Origin: Gamsiella multidivaricata
Taxonomy: Eukaryota > Mortierellomycota > Mortierellomycetes > Mortierellales > Mortierellaceae
Direction: 5' to 3'
DNA: 64,000 nucleotides
NCBI RefSeq assembly: GCF_025024155.1
Contig: NW_026251809.1
Location: forward strand, 44,564 to 108,563
Below the pieces are notes generated by a model. That model was not told where the DNA came from. It saw only the letters and a list, made by a program, of their open reading frames with translations, and did not search any database. This document shows positions 35,949 through 47,860 of the stretch, piece by piece; within the stretch, counting starts at the first letter, position 1, and every line of letters starts with the position of its first letter. The translations under genes and the position numbers were made by a program.

Positions 35949-36584
35949 ATGGATCTCAAGCGCATCAACTCTCTTATCCGTGAGATCCCTGACTTCCCCA
36001 AGCCAGGTATCCTCTTCAAAGATATCTTCCCGCTATTTCAGGACCCGATTGCTGTCGAAATGGTGATCACTCACATTGTGAACTACATCAACACCTCCAT
36101 CGACAAGAAGATCGATGTCGTCGTCGGCCTCGATGCCCGTGGATTTCTCTTCGGCCCATTGATTGCCATGCGCCTTGGTGCTGCCTTTGCCCCCGTCCGT
36201 AAGGCCGGAAAGCTCCCTGGCTCAACCATCCAGGTTTCGTACGAAAAGGAGTATGGAACTGTAAGTTGTTCGTTTCTAGTCAGGAGTAAATGGAAAAAAA
36301 AAAAAAAAAAAAAACTCCAGCTTTCTTACAATTCCTTCCATTGCCTTTCAACAATGTTTTTTTCTTAGGATATCTTTGAGATGCAGGCAGACTCGATCAA
36401 GCCCGGTCAGAACGTGATTGTCATTGATGACTTGATCGCTACCGGTGGCAGTGCTGCCGGTGCTCAGGAACTGATTAAGAAGTTGGAGGGCACAGTCCTC
36501 TCCTTTATCTTCTTGATTGAGCTTGAGTTTTTGAAGGGTAAGGATGTCCTCAAGGCCCCCGTCTATTCCATGATCAAGGCATAG
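35949..36584 (+). CDS. APT1: Adenine phosphoribosyltransferase
   Basis: Purine salvage enzyme making AMP from adenine and PRPP. Two exons, 35949-36260 and 36369-36584, give 175 residues, normal for the family. Visible marks: IPDFPKPGILFKDI at the N-terminus, GLDARGFLFG, the adenine-side flexible loop region KAGKLPG, and the PRPP-binding motif VIVIDDLIATGGSA. The only intron (108 bp) contains a 21-A run close to its donor. The frame is open upstream of the ATG for 31 codons without conservation, so it is left as UTR. Identity is secure. Confidence 0.97.
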
Positions 36585-36820
36585 AGATCAACGGCCAGGA
36601 ACGAAGTACATAATGGAGGAGCAAAAACCAACTAGGGACATAGAAATAGTATCCAAGCAATACAAGAACGGTGCATATCCTTAATTACTGCATTTTTTAA
36701 ATGCTTCCGCATTGCGGAGAAACTCGTTGAGCGACAGTGCTATCATTTCAAGCAGCATATGAAGGGTGAAGTACTCGGCAGTCGCTTGATACGTACTATA
36801 TGGACGTTGTGCCGGCAGAT

Positions 36821-36890
36821 TTACTTTCTACGAACATAAAATAGGGTATATCCGTGCTCCGACTAGTTCGACATTCAAGTAACGGTTGCG

Positions 36891-36921
<31 letters not shown>

Positions 36922-39900
36922 GACGACGACGATGTTAGCTTTCTTCGTTCAATTGAGAATGGTCCTCGTACCGATCAATGATAAAAAAACTTACCACGGC
37001 CACGCTCTTGTCGCACGGTGACACTCGCGAATCGTCGAAATTAATCCAGCTGTTCGGCGACTCACCCCTCACGCAGGCCGTATAATGTCCACTGCTCACC
37101 TCACCCGAGTGGTTCGACACTGCATACAGATCATACACCGCCGGCTCCGCTGTACCTGTCGAGGTTCGTTTTGGTAGATACTTTGTCAGGTCCAGATCCT
37201 GAATCGGATACTGCACCATCGCCTTGATCTTATTCTTGAATGGCCCATCAGACGAAAATCGTTTCAACTGGATCAACAGCACATCCGGGACACGACTGAT
37301 AGTTAACTGCTTGGTTGCCTTCCGTGGCTTCTGACACTTGGGGCAGTTCCATGCATTATCGCCTTCCATAATCTCAGGCTCTACAAACGCATTCAAACAT
37401 GACAACAGCGTCTGCGACTGCCGTCCGCTCGTCTTGGCCATGATTGGCAAGGCCAGATACATGAAGGCATTGTAAGTCGTTGATGTCTTGCCACACTTTG
37501 TACATTGCAACCGGTTCATGAACTGGCCCTGAAACAAATTCACCACGATCGAGTTATCTCTTCTCAGATACCGCTGCCACGCAATCTCCGAGGCCTCATA
37601 CTCGGGCAAACTCTCCATTCGAGCCTCATCCGCCTCCGATCCCTCGTCATCCCCCGGAGGCGGTGGCCTGGGCTCGAGTTTCAAATCCTCATGCAGCCCA
37701 TCTAAAAGGAACGATAAAAACTCTTGCGAATCGTGCTGTTCCGTGCCCTTAAACTGCGGTGCAAAGCCTCCGATCGCATAACGGAAACTCGTCGGTGACA
37801 CCACTAACGACTGCCCGCTCCACATGTTCCTGATTAGATCTGAAAACGCATCTGCGAGTTTTCCCTGCGTCCCCAGAGGGTTCTTCACATTGATATGGCG
37901 TTTGAAACTTCCGTCCAAGAAATACCGCGACAGCGGTGGTGTTGCGATCAAGCACTGGATCACCGAGTTCATAAAGCAAGTGTTGCCGAGATTCGTCAAT
38001 CCAGTTTTGCCCAGCTGCGATCCTCCGATCTTTGAAAATCCAGATCCAAATTTTGTATAATCCTTCAGGTCGTTCATTCCTGGAGGCTGTGGAAGCGGTC
38101 GCATGGGCTTTGAGGGGATCAGGGGTCGGATCGATGATGTTGAAGGCATGATCGAAGGCAGAGTTGGTCCTGACGACATGGGTGCCTCTGATAATCCGAT
38201 CGACATACTGGTGTCTGAAATCGGAATCTTAGCTGGAACTGGTGGTGAGGTCGCGTGCTGTACTTGAGATCTATCGGTCGCTCCGAAGTTGTTCCAGTGG
38301 TCGTCGTAAATCGTTTGGCGCCTCTGCAGCTTGCCCGCATCGCTCCTGTAAGCCCGCGGAGTCGGTGTTACGCCCTCCAGCTGACTTTGCCGTAGATCTG
38401 GCGGATGACCTCCATATGCTCCATCACTGATGGCACTAGCACTACTTGGCGGGGCGGTGTTATAAGTTAAGTGGGCATGAGGGTAGGACGAGGCGTTGAT
38501 ATTGGTATAGGGCGTCGCACGCGGAGGATAGGCCATGTTGGGCACGTTCGATCCTATCCTTGCGTTCACCATCGATTGAGGACCATCATCGCGTTTTAGC
38601 TAAAGGGCAAGGATATGATAAACGGTTAGATGCATAAGAATTGGAGATAGTCCCATGGGGATTCTGGCAATTTCGTTGACTGTTCGACATACATAATCGT
38701 CAAGGTTCCGTCGGATGATATTTCCATCGCGCCGATTGATACCTCCACCTCTGGAAAGCTTAGCGAATATAGCACTGTTATGGGACGAATAGTCGTAAGG
38801 GATGGCTGACAATCCTGGCCGATGCTCAAAGTTGTCCATGGACGTTGCGGAGGCCTTATTACTAGCATCCGAAGATGGGGGTGTCGACGGCCCTACACGT
38901 CCCGTACCCCCCACGCCTTCTCCCTGGACCCATTTCATCCCTGTGCACTCGAGCCACGCATCGAACCCGCCGATGAGAAACACAGGCCTCCGAAAAAGCG
39001 GTTTCTCGAACTCCAGGTCGTGAAGGGCTCTGAACAGATTGCAGAGTGGCCCTGAAGTCGGTATCTCTGTCGAATTTTGGTCGTAGTAAATCACAAGACT
39101 AAAAGATGCCCTGTCTGCAAACAATTTCCGCTCCGAGGGTGGGTTGTTGAATAGTCCCTGGTCCGCAATGGTTTTCGCAGAAACACTACAAATTCAGATG
39201 AGTTGTTGCGAGTATTAGTGCCGCGTCCATGATCATACTCGACCAAACCTCCTGGCTTGCAATTTTTGCCCAGCCTTACCCATCTCTTAGCGCAGGTGGT
39301 TCGATATTGACGATTGAAGGCGTCTTAATCCTCGCATGAGCGTATTGGACCTGCATACGCACATCAATCAGCAACAACGACGCTCCGTCTGGCTGCTTCA
39401 TATATTCCAACAACCGCTGAGGCTTGATCGAAAGTGGATACTTATAACTATCGTCAGAGGCTCCATTGCCTCGTGATGTTATAATCTGGACATTGCTCGA
39501 AACGGCTGGTAATTGTTCAGAGGCCTTTTTGACACCTTCACCTTTTCCGTTCGCAATTACTGCTGGAACAGATGCTGGGGGTATCATATTGTATGCTAGT
39601 CTTGGCGCAGAAATAGGGTTACTCAATGGCTGAAGCGGCAATCTAGGTCCTGGTATGATAGGTACTGCGGCCATACTCGTTGGCGCCGGTGACGTCGATG
39701 CCTGTGGTCCTGAATTTATCATACCGCCTACAGATGAAGTGATAATTGGTTGAAAGACTGGCGACGAGGCTGATGGCGAGGAAGAGGTTTTGTAGATTGT
39801 TGGCTGAAGAGGCTTATACGATGCGAGCGAGGTAGCTGGTGGAGCCGAGGGAACCATACTGCCGGGAGCGGTCATGGACATGGATACCATCGATACTTGA

Positions 39901-41056
39901 AGTCCTGCCATTTGGTTAGGATTTGAGTACAAAAGACTCGATTGCTCAGACTGTGAAGTCGATATCTGAAAAGCGGATAGAGATGTCTCTAGTGTCGAGG
40001 ATGATGATTTCAGTACCGACGACGATCCTGCTATCGGTACATGACCATCATGTCGCGCCGACGAGAGAAATTCTGGTTTTTTTGGGCGTGGTGGTGGTTT
40101 GGGACGACCGGCCTTGGCGGCGGCGGCCAGGGCAGATGCCTCGACATCCTGAATTTTCTCATACTTGTCCAGCAACATCTCTTTGATCTTTTCCGTGTCC
40201 GGAATCAGCGACACGACCCTCTTCTTAATCGCCACGTACTCTGGATCTGCCTTTAGTTTTTCGAAATCCTTGTCAAAAGCCACAGTCTCAAGGACAATGC
40301 TATCAGTTGAGAAGAATAAGGAGGGCTGGTTAAAAATGCTCGCACATTCAACAATGAGTGATGCTCTCAACGATTATGTGTAGCTATCCTGTCACTTTTA
40401 TTCTTCCCAATCCACTGAAAGTACTGTGTTCGGACATCTGTTCTCTGCGTGCATCGACGTATGAAGTGCTCTATCGATTTTGCTTGCCCCTGTTCCTGAA
40501 AGTTTCTCGCGACGAGAAACAAGTCGAACATCAAGTATGATCAGAGCCCTCTTCAGCCCTTAGCATTGTTGGCGTATATGTTGCTGTTTCTGATATCAAA
40601 TCCCAGTGGGTCACAAGCGGCGGCATGAAACATTCGACAAGACTCTGTCCGCTACATATCGATAGCCTATCAATTTGAATGCCAAGAGCCGCCCACTCAC
40701 GTTGTAGCCTTGAGGTACTTGACAAAAGCTTCCTCCCATTCTCCTTTTACCCGTGCTGTCTCGGCCTATTTCATTAGGAGGGCGTCGAGAATCATCATTA
40801 GCGATAAGCATTCAAGCATGCGAACAAGGAGGAGCCTTGGGAGACTGCTGGAAGAAAAGGCCCGCGGCAATTTTGAGAGCGATAATGCCCATTGCCCTGA
40901 ACTTGAGCTTACATTATTAAGGATGCCCTGGGCTGAGCGAATATACTGCTTTGCGGTGAAATTGGGGTCGCGCTGGATGTTCGCGGCAGCAACAAGGTCC
41001 TGGAGCTTTTTCTGGGGTGGGTCCAGGACCGTGGTTGTGGTTGTGGTCGGCAACAT
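36821..41056 (-). CDS. Ubiquitin carboxyl-terminal hydrolase, USP8/Doa4-type
   Basis: Predicted 1122-residue cysteine deubiquitinase. Six minus-strand exons: 41056-40913, 40765-40701, 40299-39280, 39185-38693, 38599-36995 and 36862-36821. The N-terminal helical part (KKLQDLVAAA..., AETARVKGEWEEAF) resembles the USP8 dimerisation/MIT region. A rhodanese-like domain (LLLIDVRMQVQYAHARI, then FLIGGFDAWLECTGMKW) is interrupted by introns and lacks a clear active cysteine, as in Doa4 and USP8. A Pro/Ser-rich linker leads to the catalytic domain: Cys box GLTNLGNTCFMNSVIQCL, zinc-binding CTKCGK and CPKCQK, His box HSGEVSSGHYTACV, and WINFDDSRVSP. The tiny last exon (SEHGYTLFYVRRK) completes the fold and is easily missed because the previous frame reads on into the intron. 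The family acts on endosomal cargo and ubiquitin recycling. Confidence 0.94.
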
Positions 41057-41341
41057 GTCTGTTGATGCCCTCGTTGTTCCTCGCACAGTAGAAGGGAGCG
41101 ATGGGACACCAGGGCAGCCGAAAGATGAGACTGAGCTGGAAGGGAATAGAGGGAAAAGGGTAGGTAAGGTAAGGATGAGAGCGTTGATGAGGATGAGAAT
41201 GAAGGTAGGGATGGGGATGAAGATGAGAGTAGGATGAATAAAGAGGGGTGCGATGGGTGTGATTTAAATGCGGTCATGGCAAAATAGCCATGCCCCGTGC
41301 CACCAATTTTATTACTCCTCTTCCTGCTGGAGTCCAGTCGT

Positions 41342-42390
41342 CTACTTGTGGTGCGTCAGCTTCCAGGTCTTGACACAGGCATCCGCACCAGTCGACACCA
41401 CCCTGTCCTCGTCCACGAATACGGCTCCAGAGACACTCAGCGCATGTGCGTTCGCAATCAAGATCTTCTTCGTCGGCTTCTCGCGGCTCCACACATACAC
41501 ATTCGTGTCAAGCGATCCGCTCACAGCGTACTGTCCGCTGGGCGACCAGCTGATCGAGGTCACGCGCGCCGTATGGAAGACCCACTGCTGAATCGCTGTC
41601 TCCCCAGACACAACATCGTACACGTAGATCTTGCCTGTGCTATCGCCCGCCGCTACAAGGTTGCCCTCGGGGCTGAATGCCAGCGCAGAGATCGCACCCC
41701 TGTTCTTGACCAATGTATGTACCGCCGACAACTTGGTGCCCTCCAAGCCCATCACATAAACCTTTCCGTCCTGTGCATACAAATGTATTATGATAATAAA
41801 GCAGCGCGACGATCAGCAGTTAGTTTCCGAGCTGAGTCCTTGGCCATGTCGTCTAGGCTCGTTGTGCAGTGATCGGGCTTTGTGATCGTATACCACGTAC
41901 CTGGCTGCCGATAGCAACGACCGATCCCTGAGAATTAATTGCAATCGCCGTGGCATTGTATCCAACTGAAAGCGAATCCATCTTTTTACCATTCTGGATA
42001 ATCTGAATCTCGCTCTCTGTCGCAATCACAATCGTCTGATCGTCGCTGGCAGAAACACCCTTCGGCAGAGTATTGGTCGAGATCACTAACACATCGCTGA
42101 GGCTGCTCCTGCTCGAGATGCGGAGGGTGTCATCCATACCTGCAGAGATAAGTTGGGCGCCGCTGCCTACCATCTGCATGACCTGATTTCCATGGCTGGC
42201 CTCATTTAAGGGCGTGGCAATTCCAGAGTCCTCATCCCAGGACATAACTCGGCCATCATAACTGCCGGTGAACAACGTCTTTTTGTCCTCCGAGATCGCA
42301 AACGCCGTAATCGCCTTTTGGTGACCCTATATATTTAACATAATATGAATCCGCATAAGCTCGCTGGATGCAGTATTTGTAAAGACTTGC

Positions 42391-42433
<43 letters not shown>

Positions 42434-44159
42434 AGAGAGAGAGAGAGAGAGAAAGAGACGGTAAAATACCTGGACGACACGGGAGGTCTTGCTGGTGCTA
42501 GGATCCAAGTAGTTGAGGTCTCCAGACAAGGACAAACTCAGAAGGTGGTTGTCCTTCCATATGTTGCCAACCTGCTGTCCGTGAAATGTAGACTCCTGCG
42601 AGGAAAGGTCGAAGGTGCTATATCGGCCAAGAAAGAAACGAATGTCAATCGTCAGTCTACCATTCATAAAGAACCAGGTACTGCTGAATGTCATCGCGCG
42701 CGATTTACCTGACGGCGCTAGATGTTTCTACATCCCAAATCTTGGCAGTCTGATCAGCAGAGGAGGTCAGGATGCGAGTATTGTCTGGAGACCAAGACAG
42801 CGCAAAGATGCCCCCGCTGTGGCCGCGATCCGCGGCAGAGAGTTCTCTTAACTTATCGCCAGTCTTGCCATCATAAATGAATATCTACGGAAGATGGGTG
42901 AGAGGGAATATTGTTAGAAAACCATAGGGCGCAGCCACCTATTAAAACTAGAGCACTACATGTCCAACGCATACCTTCCCATCGGCCCCAACAGACGCAA
43001 ACATGTCGCCATTGCTGCTGAACTTGACTTCCTGAACAAAGCGCGTGTGATCTTGGATGGATTTGTTGTAGACAAATGGGACACCGTTCGAGAACACGAG
43101 CGTGTTATCATCGCCACCAGTGACCGCGCGGAAGGGGCGCATCTGGCGGATGGCGACGGTGTTGACGGTCTTGGAGTGACCCATGATCTCTCCGCACGAG
43201 GATCCAGAGTCGGCTATGAAAGCGTGTCCAAACCTACATAGTGCATTCAATGTTAGTGCATTCAATGTGCGCTTATAAGCCCTCATGGGCGCAGAAACAG
43301 TGCGATTGCTTCACACAAAAGCAATTGAGAAACAGGGGCACAGACAACAAAAACTGTCATACTTTTCTCTCCCATCGCCTACAGCAATGATGCGCTTGCT
43401 CTCTCCGTCCCAGGCAATGTCATTGATCCTTCCGCTGATAGCCTAGTTGGATTCATATTGCAAATATGACAAACAAGAACACGGGCGCAGTCAGGGGCTA
43501 TAAGAAACTTTCGTGATGATTTTGTGAGCACGCGGACGTACAACAACGAACTTACGTGGCTCTCCAACTTGAGAATCTGCTCATCCCCAACAGTATCCCA
43601 CACTCTGACATTGCCCCTTTCGTCTGTGGAGAAAACAAATCGATTAGAACAATCGTCGACCGTCCATTGCCCACGAATCATATATGTGAAATGACTCGGT
43701 GTGGAATGCTTACCTCCCGAGGCAATGTAATATCCAGAAGGAGCGTACTTGGCCACGCTAACGTTGCATGAGTGCTGCGTATATTCTTTGGCAATATGAG
43801 GTTTCTATTGGAGGTAATGCAAGCACTTTTTCAGACAACGAACGATTTTACACGACACGCAAGACTGGTGCGTTATTTTTTTCAGTCACTGTTGATAGAT
43901 CTCAGTACCTCGATGTTGCGGATAAAGACAGACTTTCCATTGGTATAGAGGATGGACTCTCCTTTGGGATCTGCGTCCAGGTGGACAGTCTGACCACGAG
44001 TGGTTGTGGGAGCACAAGCAAAGATGGAGGCTACGCATGAGGATGCAAAACAAGACAGGGTCAATCGCAATTTCCATCTCAAGGGCACAAAACTAATGGA
44101 GGCGCTCTTGTCGTAGTTTTTCATGAACAGAAAGACGACCTACATCGGACGGCGGACAT
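41342..44159 (-). CDS. AIP1: Actin-interacting protein 1 (WD-repeat cofilin partner)
   Basis: WD40 protein (WDR1 in animals) that speeds cofilin-driven disassembly of actin filaments. Ten minus-strand exons give 604 residues, the family length: 44159-44144, 44030-43909, 43804-43714, 43623-43556, 43442-43363, 43233-42975, 42884-42709, 42617-42470, 42326-41901 and 41770-41342. Characteristic blocks in order: [100 protein letters not shown], and YVWSREKP near the end. The first exon is only 16 bases, encoding MSAVR plus one base. Intron 8 contains a 37-base homopolymer next to a GA repeat. All phases agree. Identity is secure. Confidence 0.96.
42394..42455. repeat. Poly(A) tract with adjacent GA repeat in an AIP1 intron
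   Basis: Thirty-seven consecutive A bases (42394-42430) followed by a GA-dinucleotide run to about 42455, inside the 143-bp eighth intron of AIP1. On the coding strand this is a CT run then a T tract, directly after the donor and ahead of the branch and acceptor region. It is the longest homopolymer in the window. Confidence 0.95.
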
Positions 44160-44289
44160 GGTTATATACTCTGTCGTTTCGAGGGGAACAATTGAAGAAG
44201 GACCTGAAGGTCAAGGTGGAATATTTATGTCACTGTTCAATTGCAAGTCTTATTATCCTGTGGACTAAAATGTAAAAAAAGAACTACTA

Positions 44290-44875
44290 CTACACAGCTG
44301 CAAGGATAGTCACAGGCACGGTGCTAGGTCTCAGGACATCCTGGAGCGACGTTCCGTTGGCAGTATCCCATATCAAGTGGTGGGTTCCATTGAACGAGTG
44401 GAAGGTGAACTGGTACGCGATCACGAACTTGGCTGCGACATTGGCTGCAATGGGGACGGTGGTAATTGCGGATGTCGCTACTGCAGTATCGAACCTATGC
44501 TGAAGATGGGTCCGGTCGCATAGGCAACGGCCTCAGTGTAGAGCCCAACGATAACAGCGCCCCCGTGAAGCGGCGGTACCCAGACATGAACCAGATCAAC
44601 TGGGACTCAATAATTGCAATGTTGGGACTCGCGGACAGTTCTTGCGCCGCGGGATGACCGGTGCGATAGCGACCATTTCCTGCTTGGGCTGCTGCGCGTT
44701 CGAATTGGCTCAGACAACAACAGGAACCATGGAGCTGTGCGTAAGGACAATGGTCCTGGCTAAGTGTGCGGTCTGCAGAAGCAGAGATACCAGAGAGCGG
44801 CATCATTGAAGAGAAAAGAGGAAGGAGAAGACATCGAGCGAGGTTAAAGTGAAATGAAGAAAGCGTCGTACGCAT
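44290..44875 (-). pseudogene. Broken succinate dehydrogenase cytochrome b subunit (SDHC-like)
   Basis: Minus-strand remnant of the membrane anchor of mitochondrial complex II. The pieces lie in order but in three frames: an N-terminal Ser/Leu-rich leader, IAIIESQLIWFMSG...FTGA (compare the S-P-H-L-x-I-Y-x-x-Q-L opening of SDHC), VIVGLYTEAVAYATGPIF after a frameshift, then AAKFVIAYQFTFHSFNG and HHLIWDTANGTSLQDV after another. The last block carries the heme/quinone-side pattern H-x-x-x-G-x-R-H-L-x-W-D with R replaced by H. Frame changes occur at about 44560 and 44500, too close together for introns. It sits between divergent AIP1 and NNF1. Sequencing errors in a live gene are the alternative. 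Confidence 0.6.
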
Positions 44876-45044
44876 TTTGACTGACGGGGCCATCGGCGCA
44901 GTTGTTAGGATCCTTCCCTTGTGCTTGGAATAAATAAAGTTCGTCATGGATGATGTCTGGTCACCGCTTTCGTGCGAACATAATAGAAAAGACGTTTTTA
45001 CCAAAGACCTACACTCATATCGATCACCAACACAAAAAAGAAGC

Positions 45045-46099
45045 ATGATCTTAGCAGCAGGAGCGCCACCGTCATCGACATTCACTTCCCACAGTGGGGA
45101 AGAGGAATCCCTGGATACCAGGCAGGACGGTCATGACATCGACATCAGGGAGGAGGAACTAGAACCAGAAGGACAGCGGATGACTCGGCTGCGAGAGCTC
45201 CTCAGCAAATCACTCCAGGAGACCCTGAAGGCATGCAACTACAGGGCCATCTGTCAATGCTTCCCGACCCTTGCTGCTGCCAACCCAGAAGAACTACGCA
45301 ACGCACACGAAAAAGTCTTCCAGTTTCTGAACGTTGAAGTCGAAGTATGTCTTTAAAGAGCGTTTCGCTCGTACGCCATTTTGATCGTGGTTCATGAGCT
45401 AACAACTATGTTTTGTATTCAATAACATCGACAACAGAACGAGTTTGAACAGATTATTGAGGAACGGAATGTCGTGTTCAAGCTGAATGGACTCGACAGA
45501 CTTATTGCGGACGCCAAGAGTAAGGGAAGAACTGCTGGATCACGAACAATATTGGAGCTGTAAGTCACGCCAACCTTGGCCCAGCATCGTTGGAAGTCAT
45601 GGCGAACATTGGCGCTTTATCTAATCCTCCTTTGGTATTGCAGACCTCCGGAAATTGCGGTCCGGGCACGCACTGTACCAACAAAAGAGGCTGAAATCGA
45701 GCGACTCAAGGCAGAACTGGAAAGGGTAGCAATCAGGAAACACAAGATGTCTTTGTAGCGGCACTGGATGGAATTTTAGCTGACAAAGGCATTGACCTAT
45801 TTTGCTTGATATTTAGGTACGGCTGGACAATCGACGACTAGGTAATGCTCTGAACCATGTCAAAGCAGAACAATCGAATATCAAACTGGAACTTCTGGAG
45901 ACATACAACGATTTGGAAGAGGTATGCTGTAGCTTGCCAATGCCCACTGCTTACGTTGCTATAGATCAATCCGACAGTAATTCCTCCCCTTTTTATTTAT
46001 CGCTTTGTCATTTAGGGTGCCACTGTAGCTTCTGGCATGCCTATCCACGAGATGCAACGACTGCTGGAGGCGACACTCCGGCACCTTAATGATTTTTGA
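45045..46099 (+). CDS. NNF1: Kinetochore protein Nnf1 (PMF1)
   Basis: Subunit of the MIS12/MIND complex, which links inner kinetochore to the Ndc80 complex. Five exons: 45045-45344, 45438-45559, 45644-45725, 45817-45921 and 46016-46099, giving 230 residues (usual for the family, about 200). The Nnf1 pattern is clear: R-x-x-x-L-x-x-L-x-x-x-S-L-x-x-T-L-K (RELLSKSLQETLKACNY), CFPTLAAANPEEL, then EFEQIIEERNVVFKLNGLD and LIADAKSKGR. A coiled coil follows (EAEIERLKAELER, then LETYNDLEE), ending in a short helix. An in-frame ATG at 44946 would add 33 residues of no obvious conservation. The other MIS12 subunits are not in the window. Confidence 0.8.
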
Positions 46100-47860
46100 A
46101 TATGCCTATTTTGCGCTAAAATAAACGATTATCGAGTATTCAGGCGGCATCCGTTCCCTATGCTCGCTGTCTGCGCCAATTGACATCGATAGTAGGGGCA
46201 TATGTCCTGATTCCAGCGCTTTGCATGTTGCGGATCAAGACTGCCAAAAAAGGAGGTGATAAGGGAGTGGTCTGGGGACAAGAGCGTGGAACCGTGGTTA
46301 TCGCAACACACAGGGCGGAATACGGGTGCCGCGATTTGATTGTGTAGCCACGCTGAAAATGATGAACACTTGGATTCAAGCACTTTGCGCCGTGGACCCT
46401 GTCCGCTTAAGGTTGCTATGGACGATATGCCGAGGCTTTGAAAGACGTACCTGCCCAAAACAATATGCGCACATCCGCAATGACCTGTATTTGTCTGTTG
46501 TATCGACAACTCCATGCCGCCGATGCTTCTTCCGCACCTTGCCATAATCCTGTCGAACATGCCTCTTTATCCGGCTGCTGACGCCGGCACCTGCTGTGCC
46601 GATCAAGTGGATAGAGGAATTAACTGACGTTCCTTGGGACACTTCTTAGAGTAGTTAAATGCCTAGCCCAAGGTCTTGGCGATGTAGTGCCGCTCGCCAC
46701 GCTCAAACAGCCGTCAACTCAGTACACTGTTGGATTTTTTGAAGGAAGAAAGGACCACCATGGTTAGCATTTACGCTATTAGATCCAAGATTGTCTTTCA
46801 CAGCATAAAGACACGCACTTGATGCTCACCATCATACTTAGACAATGCATGCTCTTTGCTGTTTACCTTTCAACCGCGCAAATATGATCCTAAGCTCGCT
46901 TCGATCGTAACGCTTAGTTGTGGAGTTGCTTTACACGGGTCTCACTCGTCCCGGACAATCACAACCGCATCAACGTCCTCAATTATTCGTGCCAATATCG
47001 CGACGCTTCCTTAGCGGAAAGCGCGTTCTGCGTGGCATGAGTAGCAGGGATGCTCGTAGCTCTTGTTCTCGCAATTTCATGGTTCGTCTCGTATGAGTGA
47101 TCTGGTGAGACGAGGCAGCTTCTGGTCGACCAATTCAGCTGCAGAGGGTGCAGGAGCGAGGTCGTACTGAAAGTGTCTTCTGCTGCTGACGGAAATGAGG
47201 CGCCATCGCTGCCTATGATTTGTTTATTGCATAAACATTGATTAGAATGTATTCTCATTGAGTCTTAAAATGAAGAGGACAATATGCACTGCTTTTTTAA
47301 CATACTCGATGGTGTCTTGCAACGCATCATATGGCCTTCAATCGCACTAAGGATTTGCAAGCATATGGCGCCCATTGTCCACACATTATAGCCAGTACCT
47401 TCGGGCGTAATCACTCAGTTCTGGCTTGCGTTGGGAGCCCCAAACCCGATAACATCAACACGCCGTGTGTCATTCTTCGCCAAAAAGTGGCTCCAGTCCG
47501 ATACGATAGCATCTTCTTTCCGGGTACTGAGGAAGCCTTTCTGTGATTATTATTCTGAGTTGTCGCTATCCCCTGCATCGCTGTCAGCAGCATCCACCAG
47601 GTTATTCCAGTGATATGGCTCTTTTTGACCTGTTCAAAGGTTTCAAAATATTTACTGTGATGAACAGAAGTAGACATAAAACCGCCTCGTTTGGCCAGAC
47701 AAAGTCGCCATGAATAAAGAAATTTATCACGTGCTACGTATACATGCACCGCAACCCGTTCTTTTTTGCCCAAACAACAATGTGTCGTTGATCCTTCACT
47801 TCATCCTTCTGTTTCCTTCCGATTCAATCTTCTTCATCAGCGAGTTGTTCGACCAAGGCC
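46100..47860. other. Spacer between NNF1 and the ZFC3H1-like gene
   Basis: 1.76 kb with AATAAA-like signals just after NNF1 (about 46122) and the promoter of the ZFC3H1-like gene at the far end. Open frames of 70-143 codons on both strands (for example 46560-46129 and 47773-47411, minus) have no recognisable domain and may be old transposon sequence. Confidence 0.4.
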
